Assembly: GCA_015478655.1 (NCBI GenBank)
Contig: JADMIJ010000037.1
Location: forward strand, 1-38,409
Reading direction: 5' to 3'
Origin: Acidimicrobiales bacterium
Lineage (GTDB): Bacteria; Actinomycetota; Acidimicrobiia; Acidimicrobiales; RAAP-2
Length of the DNA stretch: 38,409 nt
Shown here: piece by piece, positions 8,206 to 16,991 of the stretch
How the letters are laid out: each line of letters begins with the position of its first letter
Position numbering within the stretch: position 1 is the first letter of the stretch
Made by a program: the position numbers and the translations under genes
The notes under the pieces: generated by a model
What the model saw: the letters and a program-made list of their open reading frames with translations, nothing else
Told to the model about the DNA's origin: nothing
Databases searched by the model: none

Positions 8206-9339
8206 GTGACTGATGTCCCGGTCTCCGGGGGGGACGAGCATGTCCCGTTGTCCGGGGACGGACGATCCCGTTCGTTCGAGGCCCGGTTCGAGCAGGAGCA
8301 GCACCGGCCCATCCGGTGGAAGGCCGTCGTCAAGCGGTCCATCGTCATCACCATCTCCGGAGTGGCGCTCTACCTGGTGGCTCCCAGCGTCATCGCCGTC
8401 CTGCACTCGTGGCCCAAGCTGGTCACCCTCAACCTGCTGTGGTTCGTCCCCGCGCTGGTGGCCGAAGCCGCCCACTTCGCCTGTACCTTCTCGCTCCAAA
8501 GGATCGCATTGCGAACCAAAGCATGGTTCTCGGTGATCACCGCCCAACTGGCCGGCAACGCCATCTCGCTCATCGTCCCGGGCGGAGCCGCGGCGGGGGC
8601 AGCGGTGCAGTTCCGGATGCTGGCGGTCAGCGGCATGGACGCCACCGATGCCGTGGGGGGGTTGACGGCCTTCTCCTTCCTGGGCATCGGGGGGCTGTTG
8701 GCCCTCCCGGTGTTCGTGCTCCCCGCCGTCCTGTTCGGGTCGCCGGTCAGCTCGGGGCTGGTCGACGCCGCTGTCATCGGCGCCATCGGCTTCGTCCTGT
8801 TCGTGGGGTTCAGCGTGCTGGTGATGACGGCCGAATGTCCGCTGTGCTGGGCCGGGGAGGTCGCCCAGACATTGCGCAACCGCCTCTTGCGCAAGCGGGA
8901 GCCGATCAGCGGGTTGCCCGACCGGCTGTTGGAGCAGCGGAACCTGATCCGCAGCGTGCTCGGACAGCAATGGTGGGAGGCCACCCTGCTGTCCGCCGGC
9001 CGCCTCTTGTTCGACTACCTCTCCCTACTGTTCTGCGTCCGGGCCGTGGGCAGCCACCCACGGCCGTCACTCATCCTGCTGGCCTACGCCGTGGCCGGGG
9101 TGATCGGGCTGGTGCCCATCACCCCTGGTGGGCTCGGGATCGTGGAGGCCAGCCTCAGCGGTCTGCTGGTGTTGGCCGGCCTCAGCGGTGCGGAGGCCGT
9201 GCTCGCCACCCTGGCCTACCGGTTGGCGTCGTACTGGCTACCCATGATGGCGGGGCCGATCGCCTATGGCGTCTTCAAGTACCGGTACCGCGACCGCGAG
9301 GAACCGCCGCCGCTGTCGATGGAGCCCTCGTCGACCTGA
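8206..9339 (+). CDS. Flippase-like integral membrane protein (LPG synthase TM domain family)
   Basis: A 377-aa polytopic membrane protein resembling the lysylphosphatidylglycerol synthase transmembrane/UPF0104 family, whose members move or modify lipids. After a polar N-terminus of about 38 residues there are roughly seven to eight hydrophobic segments. Family-like motifs include SLIVPGGAAAGAAVQFRML and the C-terminal GLVPITPGGLGIVEA. There is no soluble aminoacyl-transferase domain, so it is not a full MprF. The GTG at 8206 follows GGAGAG at 7 nt. The serine hydrolase ends 49 bp upstream and they are probably cotranscribed. The lipid handled is unknown. Confidence 0.85.
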   Translation: MTDVPVSGGDEHVPLSGDGRSRSFEARFEQEQHRPIRWKAVVKRSIVITISGVALYLVAPSVIAVLHSWPKLVTLNLLWFVPALVAEAAHFACTFSLQRIALRTKAWFSVITAQLAGNAISLIVPGGAAAGAAVQFRMLAVSGMDATDAVGGLTAFSFLGIGGLLALPVFVLPAVLFGSPVSSGLVDAAVIGAIGFVLFVGFSVLVMTAECPLCWAGEVAQTLRNRLLRKREPISGLPDRLLEQRNLIRSVLGQQWWEATLLSAGRLLFDYLSLLFCVRAVGSHPRPSLILLAYAVAGVIGLVPITPGGLGIVEASLSGLLVLAGLSGAEAVLATLAYRLASYWLPMMAGPIAYGVFKYRYRDREEPPPLSMEPSST

Positions 9340-9350
9340 GGGCCCCCGCC

Positions 9351-10955
9351 TCAGCGGAGATCCACCTCGCCGTCGGGTCGGACCTTGCCCAGCCGACCGC
9401 ACCCCTCCTCGGCGACCAGGAGATCGAGGTAGCCGGGATCGGTGACCTTGGCCCATGCCCGCCGTCCCTCGGGGGTGCGGCACGCCACCACGGCCCGGTC
9501 GGGCGACCCGCCCCGGTCGTAGGACACGGAGTACGTCTCGACGGTGACCTCTCCCTGGGCGTCGGTGTCCGGCGAGCACTGGGGGAGCGAGCCGACCGCG
9601 GCCTGGGGGTCCGCCCAGACGAAACCACCCGCCCCGGCGACCACGGTTCCTTCGGGCAGCGAGCGACCGCTGCCGGGCGGCGCCGGCCCGGACTGCGGCT
9701 CGGTCCCGTACACCCCGACGCTGTGCTTGGTCAGGTACCAACCGAGGCCGGTCACCAGGCCGCGTGACCCGGGGTCGGCGCGGAGGGCGGCCACCATCGA
9801 GGCCACCGCGTGGGTGCCGTAGTTGCTCCCGGGGCCCCCGCCGAAGGTGAGCCCGCCGGTCAGGGTCAGCGGTCGATCCGAGTCGTCCGGTGACACGCCG
9901 AGCTCGGCGGCGGCGATCTCGACCGCCGAGGGAAAGCACGAGTAGAGGTCGAGGTGGGCGATCTCGTCCACGGCCGTGCCGGCCAGGGTCAAGGCCGAGG
10001 CACCGGCGAGCCGGATGGCTGGCGAGGAGTGGAAGTCGGCACGGTGCGACAGGAACCAATGGTCGTCGGCGTCCGAACCGGCCAGGGGGAAGATCCACCG
10101 GTCCTGCGGGACCCCGGCGGCCCGGGCCGCGCCGGCCGAGCACATGATGAGGGCGGCACCCTGGTCCACCTGCATGTTGGCCGTCAGGAGCTTGGTATAG
10201 GGGTAGGCGATCATCCGGTTGGAGTCGGAGACGGCGGTGATCTCCTCAGGGAAGCGGGCGCTGCGGAGCCATGCGTGCGGATTGGCCCCGGCCACCTCGG
10301 AGAATCGCGACCACAGCTGCCCGATGTGCCGGCGGTGCTCGTCGGGTGAGCGTCCGGCCTCCGAGCGGAGCGCATTCTCGAACAGCGGGTAGACGTGGAT
10401 GGGCAGGTCGAGCCCCCGCTCCTCTTCGGCGTCGGTCGTGCCCCGTCGGTCGTTTCCGAACATGACCGGGCGCTCCGTGTCCGCCGGCTGCACCGTCCAG
10501 GACAGCACCGGGCGGTCCGGGTGCCGCCGGGCCGCGGTCCGGGTGTAGACGCAGTCTGCGCCGACCAGTACCGCCACCTCGAGCTCGCCCCGGCCGATGG
10601 CCAGGGCGGTGGCACTGACCATGCTCTGGGGGTTGTTGCCGCCCACCGAGGTCACGAGCGTCTCGGCCGGCTCGATTCCCAACGCTTCGGCCACCAGGTC
10701 CCCGGGGTTCACGTACTCCCAACTCAGCGGGTTGACGACCCGCAACGACTGGGTGCGGCCCACCAACGTGCGCCCCGCCGGGGCCGCGCCGCCGACCGGT
10801 GCCCCGTCGCAGTCCTCGAGCGCCGCCCGCACGGCCTCGACCATCAGCCCGATCGGCTCGGGGCGGTCGGTCAACGGGCCGCCACCCTCGGTGCCCGGTC
10901 GGTTGGTCACCTGGCCGGCGCCCACCAGGACTGGGGTAGCGGGGTCGAGAGGCAT
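9351..10955 (-). CDS. Thiolase-like protein (TLP1 type), probably not a classical thiolase
   Basis: A 534-aa protein with the thiolase fold and a C-terminal extra domain of about 90 residues, like the mycobacterial thiolase-like protein type 1. The loop that holds the catalytic Cys in true thiolases reads SVGGNNPQSM here (about residues 103-112), with no Cys. The later regions read LYSCFPSAVEIA and GGGPGSNYGTHA, altered from the usual His- and Gly-rich catalytic boxes. It may bind acyl-CoA or a lipid without Claisen chemistry. The ATG at 10955 has GGAG about 7 nt upstream. It is divergent from rpiB with only 61 bp between them. Confidence 0.8.
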   Translation of the reverse strand: MPLDPATPVLVGAGQVTNRPGTEGGGPLTDRPEPIGLMVEAVRAALEDCDGAPVGGAAPAGRTLVGRTQSLRVVNPLSWEYVNPGDLVAEALGIEPAETLVTSVGGNNPQSMVSATALAIGRGELEVAVLVGADCVYTRTAARRHPDRPVLSWTVQPADTERPVMFGNDRRGTTDAEEERGLDLPIHVYPLFENALRSEAGRSPDEHRRHIGQLWSRFSEVAGANPHAWLRSARFPEEITAVSDSNRMIAYPYTKLLTANMQVDQGAALIMCSAGAARAAGVPQDRWIFPLAGSDADDHWFLSHRADFHSSPAIRLAGASALTLAGTAVDEIAHLDLYSCFPSAVEIAAAELGVSPDDSDRPLTLTGGLTFGGGPGSNYGTHAVASMVAALRADPGSRGLVTGLGWYLTKHSVGVYGTEPQSGPAPPGSGRSLPEGTVVAGAGGFVWADPQAAVGSLPQCSPDTDAQGEVTVETYSVSYDRGGSPDRAVVACRTPEGRRAWAKVTDPGYLDLLVAEEGCGRLGKVRPDGEVDLR

Positions 10956-11004
10956 AAGGCGGCTCCAGGGTACCGTGGGGCCCTCGGCGCCGATTCCCCG
11001 TCGG

Positions 11005-11010
11005 TACACT
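11005..11010 (+). promoter_or_regulatory. -10 hexamer of rpiB
   Basis: TACACT ends exactly 6 nt before the rpiB ATG at 11017, the spacing expected when the A of the start codon is the first transcribed base. No clear -35 is visible in the 61-bp divergent gap. Confidence 0.5.
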
Positions 11011-11016
11011 CGGGGT

Positions 11017-11541
11017 ATGGTGCGCATCGCGGTGGGCTCGGATCACGCGGGGTTCGAGCTCAAGGCCGCCCTGGCCGCCCACGTGGCCGACGCCGGCCAC
11101 CAGGTCACCGACCTGGGGACGGGCTCGCCCGACGTCCCCGTCGACTACCCCGGGTACGGACTGGCCGTGGGCCGGGCGGTGGCCGAGGGGCGCGCCGACC
11201 GGGGGATCTGCGTCTGCGGGACCGGCATCGGCATCGGGATCGCCGCCAACAAGGTCGTCGGGGTACGCGCCGCCCTGGTCTACGACGTGACCACCGCCGG
11301 GCTGGCCCGGCGGCACAACGACGCCAACATCATCTGCCTCGGGGGCAGGACCACCGGGGCCCTCGAGGCCATCGATGCGGTCGACACCTTCCTCTCCACC
11401 GAGTTCGAGGGGGGGCGCCACCAACACCGGCTGGACGAGATCTCCGAGTTCGAATCGACGGGAAGGGCGGTCGGAGCCGGCCTCGGCGTTCCCGCGGACG
11501 GCGTTTTCACCGACGGCAAGACAGACAGAGAGAGGCGGTAG
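11017..11541 (+). CDS. rpiB: Ribose-5-phosphate isomerase B
   Basis: A 174-aa RpiB/LacAB-family isomerase that interconverts ribose-5-phosphate and ribulose-5-phosphate in the pentose phosphate pathway. The N-terminus VRIAVGSDHAGFELK and the phosphate-binding loop CGTGIGIGIAANK are diagnostic. The catalytic base Cys of the family is in the ICVCGTG segment. The last 30 or so residues, after EFESTG, extend beyond the 140-160 aa typical of the family. It is followed 8 bp later by glyA, so the two are likely an operon with a leaderless first gene. Confidence 0.94.
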   Translation: MVRIAVGSDHAGFELKAALAAHVADAGHQVTDLGTGSPDVPVDYPGYGLAVGRAVAEGRADRGICVCGTGIGIGIAANKVVGVRAALVYDVTTAGLARRHNDANIICLGGRTTGALEAIDAVDTFLSTEFEGGRHQHRLDEISEFESTGRAVGAGLGVPADGVFTDGKTDRERR

Positions 11542-11549
11542 TCGAGACC

Positions 11550-12854
11550 ATGAGCAACCCCTTCGCCGCTTCCCCCTTCGACCTGTGGCTGGCCGGCGAC
11601 TCCGAGGTCAGCCGCCTGCTAGGGGAGGAGGCCGAGCGTCAATCCACCACGCTGCAGCTCATCGCCTCCGAGAACTTCACGTCGCCGGCGGTGCTGGCGG
11701 CATCGGGATCGATCCTCACCAACAAGTACGCGGAGGGCTATCCCGGCCGGCGCTACTACGGCGGGAACCAGGTCATCGACGAGGTCGAGGACCTGGCCCG
11801 CGACCGGTTGAAGGCCTTGTTCGGGGCGGAGCACGCCAACGTCCAACCCCACGCCGGGGCCAATGCCAATCTCGCCGTCTACCAGGCCCTGCTGGAGCCG
11901 GGTGACACCATCCTGGCCATGCGCCTCGACCACGGCGGCCATCTGACCCATGGCTCGCCGGCCAGCATCACGTCCAAGATTTGGCGGTTCGTCTCCTACG
12001 GCGTGTCGCAGGCCACCGGAGACCCGGACAAGCCCGGCGAGGTCATCGACTTCGACCAGGTGGCCGACGTGGCGCGGCGCGAGCGCCCCAAACTCGTCGT
12101 GGCCGGGTCCACCGCCTACTCCCGGATCATCGACCCCCTCCCGTTCCGGGAGATCGCCGACTCGGTGGGCGCCTTGTTCATGTTCGATGCCGCCCATCCC
12201 GCCGGGCTCATCGCCGGCGGCGTCCATCCCTCGCCCGTCGGGGTGGCCGACGTGGTGACCTTCACCACCCACAAGACGCTGCGCGGGCCCCGGGGCGGCG
12301 CCATCGTGTGCCAGGACCAGTTCGCCAAGGCCGTCGACAGCGCCGTGTTCCCGGGACTGCAGGGCGGACCGCTCGAGCACGTGATCGCGGCCAAGGCGGT
12401 GGCGTTCGCCGAGGCGGCCCGGCCCGAATTCCGCCACTACGCCGCCCAGGTGGTGGCCAACGCCGCCGCCCTGGGCGAAGCCCTCGAGGAGACCGGCATC
12501 CGCATGGTGTCCGGCGGCACCGAGAACCACCAGGTCCTCGTGGACCTGCGCACGTTCGACGCCGAGCTCACCGGCAAGGTGGCCCAGGAGGTGCTCGATC
12601 GGGCCGGCATCACCTGCAATCGGAACACCATCCCCGACGATCCCCGGTCACCGTTCATCACCTCGGGCCTCCGACTGGGCTCCGCCGCCCAGACCACGGC
12701 GGGCATGGGGCCGGCGGAGATGCGGACGGTCGGCGCCCTGATCGGCAGGACTTTGCGCAGCCGCGATGACGACGGCGCCATCGCCCGGGTGCGCGCCGAA
12801 GTCCACGAACTGTGCTCCGGCTTCCCGCCGTACCCGTCGCTGGCCGGAGCGTGA
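11550..12854 (+). CDS. glyA: Serine hydroxymethyltransferase
   Basis: A 434-aa PLP enzyme that converts serine and tetrahydrofolate to glycine and 5,10-methylene-THF. The PLP lysine is Lys242 in TTHKTLRGPRGG. Other SHMT motifs are QLIASENFTSPAVL, NKYAEGYPGRRYYGG and NVQPHAGANANLAVY. Length matches the family (about 415-435 aa). The ATG lies 8 bp after the rpiB stop, with purine-rich sequence upstream. The gene supplies glycine and one-carbon units; the link with rpiB looks like operon packing more than pathway logic. Confidence 0.97.
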   Translation: MSNPFAASPFDLWLAGDSEVSRLLGEEAERQSTTLQLIASENFTSPAVLAASGSILTNKYAEGYPGRRYYGGNQVIDEVEDLARDRLKALFGAEHANVQPHAGANANLAVYQALLEPGDTILAMRLDHGGHLTHGSPASITSKIWRFVSYGVSQATGDPDKPGEVIDFDQVADVARRERPKLVVAGSTAYSRIIDPLPFREIADSVGALFMFDAAHPAGLIAGGVHPSPVGVADVVTFTTHKTLRGPRGGAIVCQDQFAKAVDSAVFPGLQGGPLEHVIAAKAVAFAEAARPEFRHYAAQVVANAAALGEALEETGIRMVSGGTENHQVLVDLRTFDAELTGKVAQEVLDRAGITCNRNTIPDDPRSPFITSGLRLGSAAQTTAGMGPAEMRTVGALIGRTLRSRDDDGAIARVRAEVHELCSGFPPYPSLAGA

Positions 12855-12876
12855 CCCGCGGGGCGACGGGGTTCGA

Positions 12877-14196
12877 GTGAGCTCGGTGGTCCCGCTCAAC
12901 TGGTATGCGGTCGTGCTGGCGGTGGCGGCGGTCTCGGCCTGGGTGCTCACCTTTCCCGCCCGCCGGATCGCCGTGCAGATCGGCTATGTGGCCCAGCCCG
13001 ACGACCGGAAGGTGCACCAGCGGGTCACCCCTGAGGCGGGTGGGGCGGCCATGTTCGTGGCCATGCTGGTCACCTGGGCGGTGGCGGCATCGATCCCAGG
13101 CCTGTCGCCGCTGTTCCGCGGATCGTCGGAGCCGCTCGGGCTGATCCTGGGGGCCGCGGCCATCTTCGTGGTGGGGATCATCGACGACTTCCGGGACATG
13201 TCCGCCCCGGCCAAGGTGGCCGGCGAGGTCCTGGCCGCCACCATCCTGTACTTCCTCGGGGTCACCTGGTTCCAGTTCAAGGTCCCGTTGGCCGGGTTGG
13301 TGCAGCTGTCCCCCGAATGGACGCCGCTGCTCACCGCCCTGTGGGTCATCGCCATCACCAACGCCGTGAACCTCATCGACGGGCTGGACGGCCTGGCCGC
13401 GGGGGTGGTGGCCATCGCCTCAGGAGCGCTGGCCGTGTACGGGCTGCACCTCCAGCACCTGGGCAACCTGCCCACCGACAACATCGGGCCGCTCATCGCC
13501 GTGGTGACCTGCGGCATCTGCCTCGGGTTCCTCCCGCACAACTTCCATCCGGCCAAGATCTTCATGGGGGATGCCGGCGCGCTGTTGCTGGGCCTGCTCA
13601 TGGCGGCGTCGACCATGCTGATCGGAGGCCGGTCCTCCGCCGCCGCTGTCGGCGGAGCGGTGGGGACGGGTGTCGGCGGGGTGGCCGGCCGGAGCGGCCA
13701 GACCTACTTCTTCTTCGCCCCCCTGTTCATCCCCTTCTTCATCCTCGGCGTCCCCATCGTCGACATGGCGTTCGCCTTCGTGCGCCGTACCGCCAACCGC
13801 ACCGGGTTCTCCACCCCGGACAAGAGCCACCTCCACCACCGACTGCTGCGCCTGGGCCACGGCCATCGTCGGAGCGTCCTCATCCTGTGGGCGTGGACCG
13901 TCCTGTTGTCCGGCTTCATCCTGTTCCCGCTGTATATCTCGAGTGTGAACGCCATCATCCCCTTCGGCGCCCTCGCCCTCGGCGTGGTGCTGTACACCTT
14001 GTTCCACCCCTCCCTCCGGCGGCAGGCCGAGCCCGAGGTGGAAGGGGAGTTGCCAGCCGACGGCCCGGTCGACAATGAGCCGGACCGACCCGGCGCGACA
14101 CCGGTGCAGGCCGGCGGGGTCATGGCCGAGGCGGGGGAGGTCACCCCGGCCGCGGGCATCCCGGCCCGCCGGGCCTTCCCCACCGGCAAACTGTAA
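12877..14196 (+). CDS. WecA-type undecaprenyl-phosphate GlcNAc-1-phosphate transferase
   Basis: A 439-aa polytopic membrane enzyme of the MraY/WecA/TagO family. These transfer a sugar-1-phosphate to a polyprenyl phosphate and start glycan synthesis such as the arabinogalactan linker, teichoic acid or other surface polysaccharide. Signatures in order: VHQRVTPEAGG (about residues 46-56), the Mg-binding IIDDFRD (Asp103-Asp104), NLIDGLDGLAAG, IFMGDAGA, and the WecA-specific HLHHRLL. A Gly/Ala-rich insert lies between helices, and the hydrophilic C-terminal tail of about 60 residues is not conserved. The GTG at 12877 follows ACGGGG. It sits just before the ATP synthase genes, as WecA-type genes do in several actinobacteria. 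Confidence 0.92.
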   Translation: MSSVVPLNWYAVVLAVAAVSAWVLTFPARRIAVQIGYVAQPDDRKVHQRVTPEAGGAAMFVAMLVTWAVAASIPGLSPLFRGSSEPLGLILGAAAIFVVGIIDDFRDMSAPAKVAGEVLAATILYFLGVTWFQFKVPLAGLVQLSPEWTPLLTALWVIAITNAVNLIDGLDGLAAGVVAIASGALAVYGLHLQHLGNLPTDNIGPLIAVVTCGICLGFLPHNFHPAKIFMGDAGALLLGLLMAASTMLIGGRSSAAAVGGAVGTGVGGVAGRSGQTYFFFAPLFIPFFILGVPIVDMAFAFVRRTANRTGFSTPDKSHLHHRLLRLGHGHRRSVLILWAWTVLLSGFILFPLYISSVNAIIPFGALALGVVLYTLFHPSLRRQAEPEVEGELPADGPVDNEPDRPGATPVQAGGVMAEAGEVTPAAGIPARRAFPTGKL

Positions 14197-14397
14197 ACGG
14201 AGTGTTTCCTACGTTTTGCCGCCACGGGTTGGTAGGTGCGATGATGCAGGCCGTGAATTGCAGGCCCCTCGCCCCTGTGCAGGGCATCAATCCGGGCAGC
14301 AGCTCGACCGGCTGTCGCAGCCGAACCACTGCGTGATTTCAGGAACAACTCGTGAAGCTCCGACTCCCCAAACGCCCTGACGCAGCCCGGCCCGACC

Positions 14398-14652
14398 ATG
14401 GACGAAACCACCCCCCCACCCGATCCGGACGACGGGTCGCCCCCACCGGATCCGCCGTCGCTCGGGGCCGGGGCCATCGCCTTCCTGACCCTGGGCATCG
14501 CCGGGGCCGCGGCCCTGGTGGCCGGGGGTGCCATCGGGTACCTGGTCGACCGCTGGGTGGGCACCAGCCCCCTGTTCACCCTCCTGGGCCTGGCCTTCGG
14601 TGTGCTGGTGGCCGTGCTTATGACGGTCGCCCGGGTCCGCAAGTATCTGTGA
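14398..14652 (+). CDS. atpZ: AtpZ/AtpI-family small membrane protein of the ATP synthase operon
   Basis: An 84-aa protein with a Pro/Asp-rich N-terminus (about 24 residues) and two membrane helices, GAGAIAFLTLGIAGAAAL and LFTLLGLAFGVLVAVLM, joined by the family motif GYLVDRWVGTSP. Proteins of this family precede AtpI and help c-ring assembly or divalent-cation handling. I see no clear promoter or terminator in the 200 bp upstream (14197-14397), so the operon could start there or run on from the WecA-type gene. The symbol is by family and position. Confidence 0.8.
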   Translation: MDETTPPPDPDDGSPPPDPPSLGAGAIAFLTLGIAGAAALVAGGAIGYLVDRWVGTSPLFTLLGLAFGVLVAVLMTVARVRKYL

Positions 14653-14707
14653 CCCGTCACCGGCTGCCACTCGGCAGTGCCGGCCGGCGGGAGGGGTAGG
14701 GGTCATC

Positions 14708-15208
14708 GTGTTCGCCCACTTCTCCCTGCCCAACGTGCCTGACGTGGCCCGCCGCACCGTTTCGACGGCCCTGATCTTGGGGGTGGCCGCGCTGGTCGCC
14801 TGCGTCTCCTTCGGGCAGCCGCTCCTGGGCGTCGGCGCCTGCATCGGCCTGGCCCTCGGCACCTTCAATTTCCGGATGATCGGCAACTCGGTGGCGCGGG
14901 TGAGCGCCCGCCAGGAGGAGAACAAGCGCCGACCCCTGGCCCTCAACACCCTGGGCCGGATGGGGATCATCACCGTGGTCACCATCGGGTTGCTGTTCGT
15001 CTCGACCAGCCTGGGGTTCGGCGTCCTGGGCGGGCTGGCCGTCTTCCAGGTGGTGCTCCTGGCCAACGTGGCCCGGTCCATGGCCAAGGCGGGGCCGATG
15101 ACCTCGGTGGACGACGTGATCAACGCCAATGTGGTCGAGGACAACATCGTCCGGAAGGAAGCGCATCCGGCGCTTCACCCGCCCGACGAGTCCCGGGGAG
15201 GTGAGTGA
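14708..15208 (+). CDS. atpI: ATP synthase protein I (AtpI-like)
   Basis: A 166-aa protein with four predicted membrane helices, matching the ATP synthase I-chain family, which assists assembly of the c-ring. The GTG at 14708 is preceded by GAGGGGTAGGGG. Helices two and three flank a basic cytosolic loop (RVSARQEENKRRP). The C-terminal tail is charged and ends one base before the atpB GTG, which suggests coupled translation. The family is poorly conserved, so the call rests on both topology and position. Confidence 0.8.
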   Translation: MFAHFSLPNVPDVARRTVSTALILGVAALVACVSFGQPLLGVGACIGLALGTFNFRMIGNSVARVSARQEENKRRPLALNTLGRMGIITVVTIGLLFVSTSLGFGVLGGLAVFQVVLLANVARSMAKAGPMTSVDDVINANVVEDNIVRKEAHPALHPPDESRGGE

Positions 15209-15209
15209 G

Positions 15210-16004
15210 GTGATCGGCCTCGGCAGCCACCTGCTCAGCGCGCCGCTGTTGGCCTCGGACATCTCGGTGGGGGAGCACCCCCAGGCCAAGGTGTTGGGTC
15301 TCACGGTCAACGTGGACATCGTGTGGGCCACCATCATCGCCGGCCTGGTCGTGGTGGCACTGGGGATGCTCCTGCGATCAAGGGCCACCAGTGGCGTTCC
15401 CAGCAAGTTCCAGCTCCTCTGGGAGCTGGTGGTGGGAGCGGTCCAGAAGCAGGTGGACGAGTCCATCGGGCCCCGGGGCGCCAAGGTGGTGCCGCTGGCC
15501 CTGACCCTGTTCGTCTTCATCTTCACCTGCAACCTGTTCGTAGTCCTGGGCATCGGGAGCCGGTTCGAATTCCTGCCCGCACCCACCAGCGACATCAACC
15601 TCCCGTTGGCCATGGCGCTCTACGTCTTCGTCCTGACCAACGCCGCCGCCATCAGGAACCGCGGGGTGGGCGGCTACGTCGCCCACTATCTGAAGCAGCC
15701 CTTCTCTCCCAAGCTGTTCCCGATCAACCTGTTCATGAACGGCATCGAGGAGATCATCAAGCCGCTGACCCTCACCCTCCGGCTCTTCGGCAACCTGTTC
15801 GCCGGGGGGCTCATGCTCTCGCTCCTGGCCGCGTTGGTCATCTGGAGGCTGGGGCCGGTTCCCGTCGGCGGCGTGCTGGCGATCCCCTTAACCATCGTCT
15901 GGAAGCTCTTCGACATGGCCATCGGGGCCATTCAGGCCTTCATCTTCGCCCTGTTGACCATCCTCTACTTCGACACGGCCATGGCCCCGGAAGAGGCCCA
16001 CTGA
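15210..16004 (+). CDS. atpB: ATP synthase Fo subunit a
   Basis: A 264-aa membrane subunit that forms the two proton half-channels next to the c-ring. The essential Arg is Arg191 in LTLRLFGNLFAGG, and the last helices (IQAFIFALLTILYFDTAM) match the family. The GTG at 15210 was chosen because GGGGAGG lies 8 nt upstream and it follows the atpI stop by one base. A GTG 9 bp earlier (15201) is in frame but less well placed. Confidence 0.95.
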   Translation: MIGLGSHLLSAPLLASDISVGEHPQAKVLGLTVNVDIVWATIIAGLVVVALGMLLRSRATSGVPSKFQLLWELVVGAVQKQVDESIGPRGAKVVPLALTLFVFIFTCNLFVVLGIGSRFEFLPAPTSDINLPLAMALYVFVLTNAAAIRNRGVGGYVAHYLKQPFSPKLFPINLFMNGIEEIIKPLTLTLRLFGNLFAGGLMLSLLAALVIWRLGPVPVGGVLAIPLTIVWKLFDMAIGAIQAFIFALLTILYFDTAMAPEEAH

Positions 16005-16069
16005 TGACCGGCGGCGGCATCGGTGCCCACTGAAAGTCTCATCAACAACCTCACAAAGGAGAAGCACCA

Positions 16070-16336
16070 ATGGCAGTAGACCCCTCGGTTGCTGGCGCAG
16101 TGAGAATTGCCGGCGCCATGATCGGCGGCGGATTGGCACTGGGTGGGGGCGCGGTCGGCGCCGCCATCGGTGACGGTCTGGCCGGGAGCCAGACCATTGC
16201 CGGTGTGGCGCGTCAACCGGAGGCGCAGGGTCGGCTGACCACGATCATGTTCCTGACGGTCGGACTGGCTGAGGCCGCGTACTTCATCAATCTGGCCTTC
16301 ACCGCCCTGTTCATCTTCTCGCTCTACAAGAAGTAG
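16070..16336 (+). CDS. atpE: ATP synthase Fo subunit c
   Basis: An 88-aa hairpin of two membrane helices that forms the rotating ring. The proton-carrying carboxylate is Glu68 in GLAEAAYFI. The polar loop is RQPE, and the first helix has the Gly-rich packing motif [16 protein letters not shown]. The ion-site sequence is of the proton type. The ATG has a strong AAGGAG 8 nt upstream, the best ribosome site in the operon, in line with the need for many copies of this subunit. Confidence 0.97.
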   Translation: MAVDPSVAGAVRIAGAMIGGGLALGGGAVGAAIGDGLAGSQTIAGVARQPEAQGRLTTIMFLTVGLAEAAYFINLAFTALFIFSLYKK

Positions 16337-16347
16337 GCCCGGTCATG

Positions 16348-16403
16348 CTGCCGGCAGGGCGCAGGACGACCGGCCACTCGTACGGGTCGACCCGTTGCGG
16401 GTC
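16348..16403. promoter_or_regulatory. Cluster of inverted repeats between atpE and atpF
   Basis: The 97-bp gap holds a perfect 10-bp palindrome (16348-16357), a perfect 12-bp palindrome CGGGTCGACCCG (16383-16394), and a hairpin with 6-bp arms and a 3-nt loop (16389-16403). The last two overlap and cannot form together. This is the second longest gap inside the operon after the atpB-atpE gap region and could be an RNA processing or pausing site that favours atpE. The function is inferred. Confidence 0.4.
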
Positions 16404-16433
16404 TCCCGGTAGCTGCCAACCGACGACCAAAGG

Positions 16434-16991
16434 ATGACGGCCATGCTCATTGCGGCCAACAACAACTTCCTCATCCCCAACGGGACCTTCATCGTTGTGC
16501 TCATCGCCTTCATCCTGGTTCTCGGGTTCATCGGCAGGAGCGTGGTGCCGTACCTGAACAATCTCCTGACCGAGCGCCAGGAGCAGATCCGGGGCGAGCT
16601 GGAGGCGGCGGACCGGGCCAAGGCCGACGCCGAGGAGGCCGATGCCCAGCGCCGGGCCGCCCTCGAGGAGGCCCGCGCCCATGCGCGTGAGATCGTGGCC
16701 CAGGCCACCCTCACCGCCGAGCGGACGGTGACCCAGGCGGAAGGACGCGCCCAAGAGGCCGCCGACCGCATCATGCAGGCCGCCGACGCCGAGGTGGCCA
16801 TCGCCCGCCAGGCCGCCGTCGAGGAGGTCACCGCCCGGGTGGGGGAGATCGTGCTGGCCGCGGCCGAGCGGGTGGTCGGTCGCGAGATCCGGGCCGCCGA
16901 CCACCAGGACCTGATCGACGAGGCCATCGCCGCCGTGCGGGCCGAGACCACCAGCGGGGCGGCGGCCGGTGCCGCCGGAGGCCGTCGGTGA
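16434..16991 (+). CDS. atpF: ATP synthase Fo subunit b
   Basis: A 185-aa peripheral-stalk subunit: one N-terminal membrane helix (FIVVLIAFILVLGFIG), then a long Ala/Glu/Arg-rich coiled coil that reaches up to F1. It is a separate b protein, unlike the b-delta fusion of mycobacteria. The start is the ATG at 16434 or the in-frame ATG at 16443. The stop overlaps the atpH GTG by 4 bp (GTGA), so b and delta are likely made in step. Confidence 0.93.
   Translation: MTAMLIAANNNFLIPNGTFIVVLIAFILVLGFIGRSVVPYLNNLLTERQEQIRGELEAADRAKADAEEADAQRRAALEEARAHAREIVAQATLTAERTVTQAEGRAQEAADRIMQAADAEVAIARQAAVEEVTARVGEIVLAAAERVVGREIRAADHQDLIDEAIAAVRAETTSGAAAGAAGGRR

Noticed and set aside
14197..14397. Terminator or promoter before the atp operon
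   Set aside because: Only a 4-5-bp stem around 14274-14288 and no paired -35/-10 elements were found.
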